64,000 bases of DNA from Plutella xylostella. Lineage: Eukaryota > Arthropoda > Insecta > Lepidoptera > Plutellidae. The DNA lies in assembly GCF_932276165.1 (NCBI RefSeq), contig NC_064011.1:4853501-4917500 (forward strand). Direction: 5' to 3'. The position numbers and the translations under genes were made by a program. Positions 22,386 to 32,984 of the stretch are shown in pieces. The notes under the pieces are model-generated. The model was not told where the DNA came from, did not search any database, and worked only from the letters and a program-made list of their open reading frames with translations. The stretch's first letter is position 1. Every line of letters starts with the position of its first letter.

Positions 22386-22881
22386 ATATATAAAATATTT
22401 TATTTAGTACTAATTGGACGGTCATACGGGTTCGCACCTGACTCCCGTGCTAGTAAAATACAGGATAGTGCTTGTGTATTTTTATGGCTTTACAGCTTCT
22501 ACACTTTTCACTCCCTCAATTTTAATGGTTACTTTGCACCTCTGTTTTTTTATTTAGGAAAATTTTACTACATAGGCATATGTTGACAGAAACGCCCAAC
22601 TATGGTAGATATACGGTATGATTTTAATTAATTTATTAGAAAACGTGTTATCTCTTTTATTATGACTGTCTTTCAGCTCTTATGTCCTTTAATATTGTAT
22701 ACCGTGTCCATAATTTTAAATGTAAGTAGGTACCTAAGTTGATACATTAATTAAAGTTATAACTATACATATACCGTGTTGTGTTTTCTGAAAGCGAATA
22801 AACCATTTCTTTCTTCGTCAATTCCTTAATACAACTGTGCCATTCGATTTCCAGCTCTATTCTCCTTAACTCAATGCACAC

Positions 22882-22978
22882 ATTCGACAGTATAGACAGC
22901 GCGACGCGGGCGAAAGACTCACTCCACGGGTGCGACATATACTCGGGATGCTGTACACTTAAGATAGAATACGCTAAG
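22882..22978 (+). CDS. sm: hnRNP L / smooth exon B (RRM2, second half)
   Basis: A 97-base exon that completes the glutamate codon left by exon A and then encodes FDSIDSATRAKDSL and HGCDIYSGCCTLKIEYAK. This is helix 2 and strand 4 of RRM2. The CDIYSGCCTLKIEYAK end is a signature of the hnRNP L / smooth family (GADIYSGCCTLKIEYAK in vertebrates). The start is set by the AC of the minor-spliceosome acceptor at 22880-22881. The end is an ordinary donor, AAG followed by GTATGT. The exon is easily missed because it has a non-AG acceptor and lies opposite a longer spurious minus-strand frame. HGC replaces the more usual NGA before DIYSG. Confidence 0.95.
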
Positions 22979-23015
22979 GTATGTACAAGCTTGTTTACTT
23001 ATTAGTTAATAAGTT

Positions 23016-23220
23016 GTGACTAAAGTAATGAAGGTTCTGACTAAAGTAATGAAGGTTCTGACTAAAGTAATGAATGTTCTGACTAAAGCACTCAAGGTTT
23101 TGACTAAAGTGCCAAATGTTTTGTCTAAAGTGCTCAAGCTTCTGATTAAAGCACTCAAGGTTTTGACTAAATTACAAAGTAGTACTTAGTACTGAAGATT
23201 GTGATTAAGGCACCCAATGT
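23016..23220 (+). repeat. 22-bp minisatellite next to exon B
   Basis: About eight units of a 22-bp word, TTCTGACTAAAGTAATGAAG, start only 40 bases after the exon B donor. The first three are almost identical and later ones decay (CTAAAGCACTCAAGG, CTAAAGTGCCAAATG). Confidence 0.85.
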
Positions 23221-23377
23221 ATTGGCTTAGAACTATAGCAAATTAAGCCATATAGATCGGTTGTCATAGAAGTGCGTAGGTACATTAAGAAATGTATAGA
23301 AAATACGGACATAAACTTATTTTTAAAGTTTCAGTAATGTGTAAATAAAATCTTAAAAATAACGTGACTACCTCCTA

Positions 23378-23440
23378 TAGAGCTTCCACTATGTTATTGT
23401 ATTTTTGACGTTTCCTTATGTCTGGTAAGTAAAGTTGGTT
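23378..23440 (-). repeat. Repeat shared with 31584-31690
   Basis: CCTATAGAGCTTCCACTATG and CTTATGTCTGGTAAGTAAA are the complement of words at 31625-31675. Too short to classify. Confidence 0.5.
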
Positions 23441-24556
23441 TTCCTTTGCAGTCTTCAAAAATGTATGGGATTTGAACTGCCTAAAAACCAACAATATAAT
23501 GGAGAGAGTATAAAGGCATGTATATGTGAATGTTCCCTCTTATAGATTTATATACATAAATCACAAGATATTTCGTATCAGTGTATACTGAAAGGATCCT
23601 GAAACGAAAATATTAAAAAAAGATGACATAAATTCAAGGTTTACCAAGACACATTACCAACTCCATCCATCAAATTAACATTAATTAACCCAAAAAATAA
23701 GAAATACAACAGGCCGTATAGAATTTTATAAAGAAAAATAAAATACAGCGCTTGGTTTCAAAAAGGAACGCTTTTTATTTCACCTCATCCCAGTGGTGAC
23801 GTCACAATGAAGAACACAGAGGAATTTAAACCTTATTGACTGCTGCTTTTTAAGGTTTTATTTATTTAATTCCGTTCGTACTTCAAACGTAACCGCACGA
23901 AGTTTGTAAAGCTCTTTTTCGAATGTGCAACTCGTGTTTTTCGACTTTGAACTCGCGTTCGTTGGAATAGAGTGTATTTCCGAAGCGAGGGCTAAAGGTG
24001 AACTGGATTTTCAAAGAGGTATTTGACAATACAGCTTAAACGAAGCTACGGGACAGCGGAGCTGAAATCAGTGGGTTTTTTGTATTTTTTCGCTGTTTTA
24101 CGGATCTTTGAGCGAGTATTTATCGCTTTTTGAACTTTCAATGATATGCAACTGGCTTTTCCCATGAGTTTCGCTTCATCTTAATAGCCCTCGGAAATTC
24201 TGGCATAAAACTATTTTGCGTATTCATAAACTAACAGCCCGGTAAGCTTCCTGTTCCTACATACCAAATTTAGAAAGTAGTAGCAGTAGGAGCAGTAAAT
24301 TACAAAAAAACTTCCCTAAAAAAAACATGTTTTTTTCAACGAATCTTCGCTCCCCACTACTGTTAAGGCGACTCGTGCAATTTGTAACTCAAAACTTGAC
24401 AAATATTACCCTTCGAGAGGTGATCACCACTTAGAGGCGCCGAGGTATTGTGTTCCAAGCCCCTGGGGGTATCCCCCGGCGTAAACCGAATTACTCGGCG
24501 AAGAAAGCAGAATCAGCATTTTTTATAGAAGCTGTTCTGCTGAATTTAAATTTAAT

Positions 24557-24720
24557 ACACGTAAGATTAGGCAAACGTAGTATGGGACGCCCTCCGGCTA
24601 GATGGGGTGACGACCTGCGAAAGGTGGCTTATGATTGAATGCGGAAAGCTAAAGATCGCATCCAGTGGCGTGCTTTGGGAGAGGCCTACGTCCAGCAGTG
24701 GACTGCTATAGGCTGATGAC
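24557..24720 (+). mobile_element. RTE-type LINE 3' fragment
   Basis: Translates as RSMGRPPARWGDDLRKVAYD, then a stop, then RMRKAKDRIQWRALGEAYVQ and QWTAIG. This is the RTE C-terminal tail with an in-frame stop, so a dead fragment. The sequence is close to 51960-52120. Confidence 0.75.
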
Positions 24721-25019
24721 ACGTAAGATTGTATACATGACTACATGTATGGATGTTTATCACGGAAATACGGCTGAACCAATTTTGATGATATTTGGTT
24801 TGTAGGAAGCTGTGTTTACATATACTACTGTTTATCCTGGAGTTTTCCACAGGATAATATTTTAAGGCGAAGCTCTACTCAAATGATAAAAGCTCTGTTT
24901 TTTTCGGTAATGAAATACGTGCATTTCCAACAAGTTGTTTAATAAATTAATATATCTAATTTGCATCAATTTCAAACATGCAGCTAATACAACTACAAGT
25001 TGCATCGTAAAATCGAACA

Positions 25020-25400
25020 ACAAACGCGTGCTGCCTCGCCGGCGGGCGGACGCGATCTGACACTAACCGGAAATGGACGCCGACGCGCGCCCGCCGCTTC
25101 CGGTCAACTGAGCGTCCGTACTCACCACCCCTAGCAGAATAGTCGCGCTGACTTTGTAGCTTCGCTTCTTAATACGTGCGTCCAAAGGGTGAAGTTTGAA
25201 GAGTGGGTGGGTTAGTAACTTGTGTTGGACTGTACGTATTGAACTCTTGATTGTGCACGGTTAAATGCCTGTTGCAATTGTCGGTCCGGCGTCGCTCCGA
25301 TATTGCAGCGCGATACGAAGAGTGTTTTGTTTTCGCGGTGTGATTTTTTAATTTTCCATCGTCATCGGCATCGCCGGCCGGCAACCGCGTTTTGTTTTCC
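25020..25400. other. GC-rich block, possible promoter or enhancer
   Basis: 25030-25130 is CpG-rich (CTCGCCGGCGGGCGGACGCG, then CCGCCGCTTCCGGTCAACTG). CpGs remain frequent to about 25400, against an AT-rich background. hnRNP L family genes can use alternative starts, so an internal promoter is conceivable, but I see no TATA or initiator that decides it. 25408-25470 is a fragment of the TTAGCAATTAACAAT MITE group. Confidence 0.3.
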
Positions 25401-26210
25401 AAATGTGCTCACCCACTTGACAAGAATCTGTCAGATTCAACAAAGTTACGTCAGATTTGATAAGCAAGCATTTTTTTTTAATTTTTGGAGTTTTACCTAC
25501 ATAAGATTTTGGCTAAACAAAAATCTCAGACATGGTTAAGTTTCGGATAAGACGAAGGGATCAATAGTCTGGGAATACCTTCCTCTACAATCGATTTGAA
25601 GGAATACATCGACGTACCAATCACCCTGTATAATGTGTATATGAACTGCTACTTCAGACACACACGTCAATCGTATAACATTAATCTTTTTCGATCGGGT
25701 GACTGATAAGCAACAACGGCCTAAATCCCTTTTTGTAAGAAAATATCCACGTAAAAAGTTTTCCTTCTAATTATTTTTTAATGAAAACGACTTCTCAAGT
25801 TCACTTCAAAATTATCCGCAAAAAAAAGTATATTTTTTCCGAGGGCGTTTTTTTTTTCTAATCCGTGCGTAGGCAATCCGTTTTTGATGGGATTAAAAAG
25901 TAACTTTCTATTCTCAGCAGTAATTTTTTTGTGGATTTTGGAAATGAGGTTTGGGGGAGGATTATTTGTATCCTGAATTTTAAGTCAATATAAATTGGAA
26001 TGATGAAATTTATTTAATTTTAGAATTTGTGTAACAATTTTATGTGTTGAAACTTTCAAAATGACTAGTAGTATAGAAAATTCAAGATTGTATCAACTGT
26101 CTTTACTTGACTCAGCGATATTATCCAGATATTTTGAAATCAATTGCTTCTTAAGATTTTTTTCCAGAGGCACCAGATAGGACATTGTCAGCCATTTATA
26201 TAAATTTAAT

Positions 26211-26415
26211 AGCTGTTCCCGCGAACTTCGCTTCGTCTTAAAAAGTTTTCCCGTGGGAATTCCGGGAAAAAAGTAGCCTTTGTTCTTTCTCAGGGTATAG
26301 ACCATATTATACCTATACCAAATTTCATTCAAATCCGTTAAGTAGTTTTGGCGTGAAGGAGTATCAGACAGACATACAGACACAGTTACTTTCGCATTTA
26401 TAATATTAGTTAGGA
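26211..26415 (-). mobile_element. Helitron-like element, old copy
   Basis: On the minus strand it starts TCCTAACTAATATTATAAAT and runs to GCGAACAGCTA. The 3' CTAG hallmark has decayed to CTAT. Seven related copies or fragments lie in the window. Confidence 0.7.
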
Positions 26416-26574
26416 TATGTAACCCGGCACAAACGCACCGTAACGCAGATTTTAATAAAAAACATTTCCAGGCTCTTTTAAACACACCCGTTTTTGTATA
26501 ATTAAGTCTCTACGTTACGCACGGCACAGTAAAGAAATTACAGTAGAGTGTCCTGAAAATATTACACTCACAAG

Positions 26575-26886
26575 CAATGAAAATGTTCCAGTGACAATAT
26601 CACCAAATTACTCCTAAACGAAAATAGCTTAATGAAGTACATTTAATAGCGCATCCATTCGAATAACTGCCTGTTTCACAATGTCTGGATAGTGGCTACC
26701 TGTGAGACAAAATACATGCTGTCACTGTCATACAATAATAACAGAGAGTGATAGCATCTATTTTATCTCACAGGTAGCCACTAACCCGACATTGTGAAAC
26801 AGTACCTAAATATTTTAAAATTTAGTATTAGGTAATATTGGTGTGAGACATTTTGCAAGTAGAACTTTTTCATTACTCGTGATTGA
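26575..26886. mobile_element. CACTCACGAGCAATG MITE, interrupted
   Basis: The left end CACTCACAAGCAATGAAAAT and the right end TTTTTCATTACTCGTGA are 270 bases apart instead of about 180, because another hairpin (26671-26802) lies inside. The internal words match 55402-55581. Confidence 0.7.
26671..26802. mobile_element. Hairpin MITE CTGTTTCACAATGTC, nested
   Basis: A 132-bp element with about 42-base arms. CTGTTTCACAATGTCTGG at the left is mirrored by CGACATTGTGAAACAG at the right, and AGTGGCTACCTGTGAGA is mirrored inside. It sits within the MITE at 26575-26886, so it inserted later. Confidence 0.8.
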
Positions 26887-27864
26887 AAGCAGGTTTTGAG
26901 TTGGTTTACTTTGAAATTTTTACTACGGCTGGAGTGAAACGTTTTTTAAACCGTACAAATGAACTGAGTCAGTTGGAACCCGGAAAAGCGAAAAAAACAC
27001 AACTTTGAGAGCGTTTAGAAGGCATATTTTATTACCACTTAATCGAAAGTTAAGCTCAATATAGTGTAGTGTAGTGTGAAGTATAGTGGTCGCTGGCAAC
27101 CATGCCAAAAAGTACTGAGCTTTGAAATAAAAATAATAAAACAATGACAAGTATTATACACACAAGTATTACATACAACTTTTTTTGGTCATAATTATGT
27201 TATGTTACCCCGAGTGTTCTTAGCCATATTAATTGCGTGTTGGCCGTAGCTGTTAAGCATTATTGTTATTATAATAAATAAATAAATATCTTATCAAAAT
27301 CAGCTTAGCCGTTCGGAAGACGCATGCATAGTCTTTTAGTGTTGAATGTCATGTCGGGGTTGGTCAGGTTATTTAGATGTTCTTTTTTTACATGTATGTG
27401 ATGAATGTGATAAAGTTTTTCTTAAAAAGTGCACTTATTATTGTCTATTTTTGAGGTAAAGAAGTAGAAAACGTTACTTGCTTGTCATGGGTTATTATAT
27501 TATACGCTATGAAAATTCCTCAATTATGTGGTACATAATTCAAAAGAGCTATAAAATCCTTATGGGATATTCTGCCATTTTACTCTCTAATAAAATCATA
27601 ACTGCCATTGTAGCTTTAAGAAATTTAATTAATCCATAAATTTTAATGTAATGTCCACACAATAGCTTTCCTGACCTTACTTAGTCTCGGAAAATTTACT
27701 TTTAATTTATAATTATTTCGGAATTGCTACAAAAAGTAAATTTGAATTGAACTCTCAAGGTTGTTTAGAAAATTGTAAGATAAATCGGTGTCTGTTAGAT
27801 GAGTTATACATAATATGTATGAATTTTCCATATGATAGACAGATTTTAACTTTTTTTTTATTTA

Positions 27865-28271
27865 CACCCCACTTCTACCACTGAGCTCTTATTTTGACTT
27901 AGTTCGGTTAGAATATTTGTGACTTTATTCATCACTCAATGGTTATCATTAGGTTGATCTTAAAACGGTTTGACATTTTAAACAAAATTCGGACAGATTT
28001 TTCCTTCGTTTTCGTATCAAGGAACGGAGAAATCCGTTCCTTCTTCTGTCAACTAATAATACAACTCACTATATCTCCCAGTACTCTGCTCCCGATTCCC
28101 GATTTAGCCGTGTGTCACGTGCCACGGCGTTTCCGGTCTAGAGGTTACTCTATACTGACGATAAACGGACGAACGAGAGCTGTCGTGCAAGCGGCACGTT
28201 TAATACAACGAGATAGAGTCGTGGCTCGCGCTGCAGAGCTCCGAAACTTAGTTTTTCGGTATATAGAGTGA
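27865..28271 (+). repeat. Repeat R-C with an extended 3' part
   Basis: ACTTCTACCACTGAGCTCTT and GGTTTGACATTTTAAACAAA match R-C. The end, GAACGAGAGCTGTCGTGCAA to GAGATAGAGTCGTGG, is shared with 63488-63550. The open frame across it is not a recognisable protein. Confidence 0.55.
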
Positions 28272-29513
28272 CCCCCCTGCTTTAATTGAGTTTAATTGCC
28301 TGGCTTTAAATGTTACTCGGGATTCCTAATTTTTCGCCTCCCATTTTGGTGTCGCGCTATACCCACTTTTTGCGGCAACTAAATGCATGTTTAGAGAATT
28401 AATTTGATTTTCGGAACGCCATTTTGGCTACTTGTTGCTTTGGTTTCGCTTCAGCGGAATACTTAGCGTTTTTGACCACGCGATATGTATGAAGCGTCTG
28501 GAAAGATTTTAGAAGTGGATAGGTATACTGTATTCATTCTTATTGGGCGAAAAACGTAAACAATCTTTGTGTGTCTTTTTAATTAAAATACTTATAAACA
28601 AAATAAACTACCCAAAATAAATGGATTAATAATAAAACGTTTATTTTCAGGCAACATGAGCCCCATAGAAAAAATACACAAATATACAATTAATTACGAA
28701 ATCAATCATTTTTGCTTGTATATAAGTATTTCATTGTTTTGCCAGGCCCTTTCCATAATATTTTTATGATGGCGAGGATGTCATTGTTAGGTATAAGTGC
28801 GTTCTTCTCCAAAGTCAAATGGACCTTTTTCGAACAGGGAGTAGTCTGTAAAAAATTGTCGTTTATAAAAAAATTACTTATACTTTCACTTTGACTTTTA
28901 GGCTGCGTTCCCAGTAGGTGAAATATTCGCCTGTTACTAGACGCGCGTAATACCTACCTCAAATTGCGTAGAGTGAGCGCAAAACTAGCAAACTGTGAAC
29001 ACTACTCGTACTAAACCGATACACCAAAATTTCACCCTTTATACTAAAGCTTCTTTTAAAGAAAGCCCCACGCCACGACACCATGATACATGTTCATAGT
29101 GGCTTATAAATAACAATAACACCCGATATTTATCACCGAAACTACCACACGCAGCCTGCGAATAGTAAATATTTTATATTTAAAGTGTCATTTTTCCATA
29201 TTTTTCGCTAGTTTTTCCATTGTTAAGGGCACTTTTGTGTCGCGTCGTTGTACATACTGATTTATAGATTATTTGAAAGTTGTAAAAGATGTTGGGACAG
29301 GGAATTTTATTTTGTAATTTTACGACACAGCACTTCAGGCACAGGTTTCAGTGCTGAAGATGGATCTAAAAGCTGTGATTTTGATGAAATTGATGAAAAA
29401 ATTTCCGTTCTATAGCTGAGTTCCAGAAATGAACTTTAAGCTACTGTCGGTGTTAAACATGTCTGTCTCTTTCTGTCCGTGTACTGGCAAAGCAAGGCAG
29501 CAATATATTTAAT

Positions 29514-29723
29514 AGCTGTTCCCGCGCGCTTCGCTTCGCCTTAAAAAGTTATCCCGTGGGAATTCCGGGATAAGAAGTAGCCTATGTTCTTTCCCAGGGT
29601 CTAGACCGTATGTATTCCAAATTTCATTCAAATCCGTTCATTAGCTTTGGCGTGAAAGAGTAACAGACAGACAGACAGACAGACAGACACAGTTACTTTC
29701 GCATTTATAATATTAAGTTAGGA
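29514..29723 (-). mobile_element. Helitron-like element
   Basis: Minus-strand copy with the (CTGT)n/(CAGA)n microsatellite, GGAATTCCGGGATAAGAAGT in the middle (plus reading) and GCGCGGGAACAGCTAT at its 3' end. Confidence 0.75.
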
Positions 29724-29881
29724 TGTCGACATTAGCTTAAAGTTCCTTAGTGCAGCTCTATTTATTTCTGCTGCCAAATGAATTCTATAAAAATACATAG
29801 GAACCCCTACCAGTTTACTCTAGAGTCAGTACCTAAATAAATGCACATTGGTATACAGGTTTTTTTTTTTTTTTTGGTATA

Positions 29882-30003
29882 CAGGGTGTTGCAAAAAGGG
29901 TATACTAAGCCGAAGGGGGGTGACTCAGCGAGTCATTCTGAACAACTTTTGTTCTACGAGTTTTGGAAATTCTGATTCTCCCCCTTTCGGTAGCAACACC
30001 CTG
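29882..30003. mobile_element. CAGGGTGTTGC MITE with a different core
   Basis: TA-flanked, with ends CAGGGTGTTGCAAAAAGGG and GCAACACCCTG, but the core is GGGGGTGACTCAGCGAGTCA and TTTTGGAAATTCTGATTCTC. That core occurs without these ends near 1674-1740, 45190-45245 and, in part, 54385. Confidence 0.75.
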
Positions 30004-30329
30004 TATTGGGGAATCTATGTAGAATCTTCTTCGTCACTACGTCACAGTATCACTGTAAGGATGCTATTATAAAGGATGTGACGTGAAAGGGCCGTGTGTA
30101 ATTGTTCCCCATTGTAAATTGTTGAAAGTTGATCTTTTCAGGAGCTTTTCTTTGTTATTTTTTTAACAGATTTCGGGGGTTTTGTGATTTTTCGGCTTTA
30201 AGAGGTTTCAATGGATTACGTCATAAGTACCTAACCTACCTATTTAATTTACATAATATACTTAAATAAAAATTTAGCTTAAAAAATTATTGATTGATTA
30301 AGATTGTTTTTTTTACATTTGTTTTATGG

Positions 30330-30525
30330 ATCAGACGCCGTTGACCAGAGCGGCACAGCACCGGTAGGCGACAGAGGGCTAATTTATTTATTTATACTTT
30401 TATTGTACAATCAGGTGGACTTAATGCTAAGAGCATTCTCTACCAGTCAACCTGCAGGATGTTCAGAAGCAGAAAGTAGGGAAGTGCAAAAAATAACTAA
30501 TGATGATGATGATTTGTTTTAATAA
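30330..30525 (+). repeat. LINE-like 3' tail repeat R-B
   Basis: GACTTAATGCTAAGAGCATT and CTACCAGTCAACCTGCAGGA are shared with 58979-59130 (plus) and 6403-6480 (minus). Ends in a (GATGAT)n run. Confidence 0.5.
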
Positions 30526-30624
30526 TAATGTTATACCTACTTTTCCATGTAAGATGATAAATGATATCCGTGACTTGTAAATTGTCGCGATTGTGATCGG
30601 CTCGACCTGCGAACTTAGACTAAC

Positions 30625-30835
30625 AATATACGAACTGGATAGAGAATCAGTGCAAAAGGAACTTCTACCACTGAGCTCTTATTTTGAATTAGTTCGGTTA
30701 GAAGCTTTGTGACTTAATTCATTGGTTCAAATATTTGATGCGGACATCTTTTGCTTTGTTTTTTTATATAACCAACCATCTTGTCCGTTTTTTGTTCATC
30801 TAAACCTGCGAACGATAAATTTCAACATTATCTTA
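30625..30835 (+). repeat. Repeat R-C copy
   Basis: Has ACTTCTACCACTGAGCTCTT and GAATTAGTTCGGTTAGAAG directly after a GTGCAAAAGGA word, equivalent to the R-C order at 35290-35600. Confidence 0.55.
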
Positions 30836-31784
30836 CGAAACTTTTCAATGGATGCCTTATTCTGCCGAAAACTTAGTCTGCAAGGCTGATATCGGGTACT
30901 TTTCAGGGCTAGCGATACTGTAAGGACGTTTTACGATTTGATAATCTACCTTCTAGGACCTATAAATACAAACTGAATTTTGGCATTTAAAGATTAACCT
31001 GTAAAATTATTGTCAGTAGCCTGAAACAGGTTGTACGTCACTCGCAGTGTGACACTTCTTAACAGCACTTCTAATGTATCATCAGCAGCAAAAACTCAAT
31101 CAGTATTTGTATACACCTGTTAACAGATCTAAAGTAGGTCAATTTGTCAAATGTATCATAAACTGCAGCTATCGAATTCCTAGAACCAACTAAACAGGAA
31201 TTCATTTATTTATTTATTTATCAATATGGTATACAAAACAGCAGTTAATCAAAACATGGTACACAGTTTTAAGTTTCTAAGATACAATCTAGATCAACTA
31301 CCGAGGTATGTAATATATACGATATGTAATATACACATCCTGGAAAGCGTATGTAAACAAAAGCAAAGCAAATTTTGGCTGTCTTACACAAAGAGTATGT
31401 ATACCTACCTAAGTTTATTTTGAATTAATATAATTTATTTTCAAAACCAACGTTGGTGTACGGAACAGACTGCTATCTTTGCAGCAGTGAACTATCCTCG
31501 TGTCAGCCTTAACGAGCGTCGCTCAACTCCAATCGAAGCAGTAATGGGCCTGTCCAAAGTTACTCCACACTACCCTACTTGCCTAGTATAAAGAGGGTTG
31601 GGTGTATACCAACCATTTTACTTACCAGACATAAGGGTACGTCAAAAATGCATATAGTGGAAGCTCTACCTATAGTTTGCGCTTCAGACTTGGAGGGATA
31701 TCTAGAACTAAAAATTTAGGGTAAAAATGGTGTCAAACTTAGCCTAAATTCTATCCCCCTATATTCATAGAAAACTTATAGGTG

Positions 31785-31965
31785 GGTGTTGATATTTATA
31801 TTTAATATATGTATCCATCTATGTATTTGTGTAGATATCAGCTGTCCGATACCCATACGGCTTTTGCTGAAATAAACTTTTATTATTATAACACAGGCTC
31901 TGCCTAGCTTGGGGTCGGATGGCCGTGTGTGAAGATGTCCCCACATATTAAACAAATATTATATT
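31785..31965 (+). mobile_element. SINE-A tail type 1, 5'-truncated
   Basis: GGGTGTTGATATTTATATTT to GAAGATGTCCCCACATATTA without the tRNA-like head. A stretch reading CTTTTGCTGAAATAAACTTTTATTATTA is inserted between the CCCATA and ACACAGG words of the family. Confidence 0.65.
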
Positions 31966-31967
31966 AA

Positions 31968-32000
31968 TCCTAACTAATATTATAAATGCGAAAGTAACTG

Positions 32001-32043
<43 letters not shown>

Positions 32044-32490
32044 TACTCTTTCACGCCAAAACTACTGAACGGATTTGAATGAAATTTGGTATACATACGG
32101 TCTAGACCCTGGGAAAGAACATAGGCTACTTTTTATCCCGGAATTCCCACGGGAAAACTTTTTAAGGCGAAGCGAAGCGCTGTCTGTCTGTTACTCTTTC
32201 ACGCCAAAACTACTGAACGGATTTGAATGAAATTTGGTATACATACGGTCTAGACCCTGGGAAAGAACATAGGCTACTTTTTATCCCGGAATTCCCACGG
32301 GAAAACTTTTTAAGGCGAAGCGAAGCGCTGTCTGTCTGTTACTCTTTCACGCCAAAACTACTGAACGGATTTGAATGAAATTTGGTATACATACGGTCTA
32401 GACCCTGGGTAAGAAGATAGGCTACTTTTTATCCCGGAATTCCCACGGGAAAACTTTTTAAGGCGAAGCGAAGCTCGCGGGAACAGCTAG
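31968..32490 (+). mobile_element. Helitron-like element with a tripled 148-bp unit
   Basis: Starts TCCTAACTAATATTATAAAT after an A and ends CTAG before a T, the A|T insertion and 5'-TC/3'-CTAG pattern of Helitrons. Normal copies in the window are about 205-225 bp. This one is 523 bp because the segment TTACTCTTTCACGCCAAAAC to GCGAAGCGCTGTCTGTC is present three times with an exact period of 148 (starts 32043, 32191, 32339). The copies are nearly identical. Confidence 0.85.
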
Positions 32491-32984
32491 TATAATATAT
32501 AGTATAAAGAGGGTTGGGTGTAGGTTGCGCTTCAGACTTGGAGGGATATCAAGAACCCAAAATTTAGGGGAAAAATTGTGTCAAACTTAGCCTAAATTCG
32601 AAATTTTCATGGTAAAAATAAAAATTATTGGTTTGGATATTTCGGCTCCGTTTTAAGTTGTCAAAATGTGTTTGAGATGAAAATGTATTGCTGAGTAGTT
32701 TGTAATAATTTTAACATTTTCGGCATATAAGAGACAGGTTTGGACTTTAAGGACTATGTACCTACTGGGCATACGGATAGTCACCTTGAGTTAAGAACTG
32801 TTCGGCGTTTGTTGCAATGTACACCTTAAGGTGATATGCACATTGCGCATAGGTTTAATAAGAATGAATCAGAAAGAATCATAAGCAGGAATCAACATTC
32901 CCACTCAAAGATTAGATTAGAGTTGAAAAGAGTTGTTCCCACTACAGATCTCAAAACGGCTAGACAGTTTTAAAACTAGGAAAA

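Larger units (their letters stand above)
13561..22881 (+). other. sm: U12-type AT-AC intron, 9.3 kb
   Basis: The intron starts at 13561 with ATATCCTTT, a full match to the U12 AT-AC donor, and ends with CACAC at 22877-22881, so the last two bases are AC. TCCTTAAC at 22863-22870 is the U12 branch-site consensus, with the presumed branch adenosine at 22869, 12 bases before the 3' end, inside the narrow range U12 introns use. Joining GA to A gives glutamate and continues the hnRNP L frame as EFDSIDSATRAK; no GT-AG alternative does so. A second word, TTCCTTAAT, at 22822 is probably too far. Contents: GC-rich block 14797-14910, MITEs, the 4.6-kb foldback element 16495-21111, SINE-C and repeat R-A. 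I see nothing in most of 13561-14790, 14920-15760 and 22390-22860. Confidence 0.93.
31584..32605 (+). repeat. Direct repeat flanking a Helitron-like insertion
   Basis: AGTATAAAGAGGGTTGGGTG occurs at 31588 and again at 32510. GCGCTTCAGACTTGGAGGGA with AACTTAGCCTAAATTC follows each time. Between them lie a SINE-A tail (31785-31965) and the Helitron-like element at 31968-32490. The second copy lacks about 50 bases present in the first. Confidence 0.7.

Noticed and set aside
22822..22832. TTCCTTAAT followed by AC as the actual U12 branch site and 3' end
   Set aside because: The AC comes only about two bases after the branch word and would add an out-of-frame segment; the site at 22863 fits spacing and frame.
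22747..22938. Minus-strand 63-codon ORF
   Set aside because: It is opposite exon B and is a shadow of the hnRNP L coding strand and adjoining intron.
26093..26485. Minus-strand 130-codon ORF as a gene
   Set aside because: Its centre is a Helitron-like element; similar peptides arise from every copy.
31993..32042. CRISPR-like short tandem repeats
   Set aside because: These are a (TCTG)n microsatellite internal to Helitron-like elements in a eukaryotic intron.
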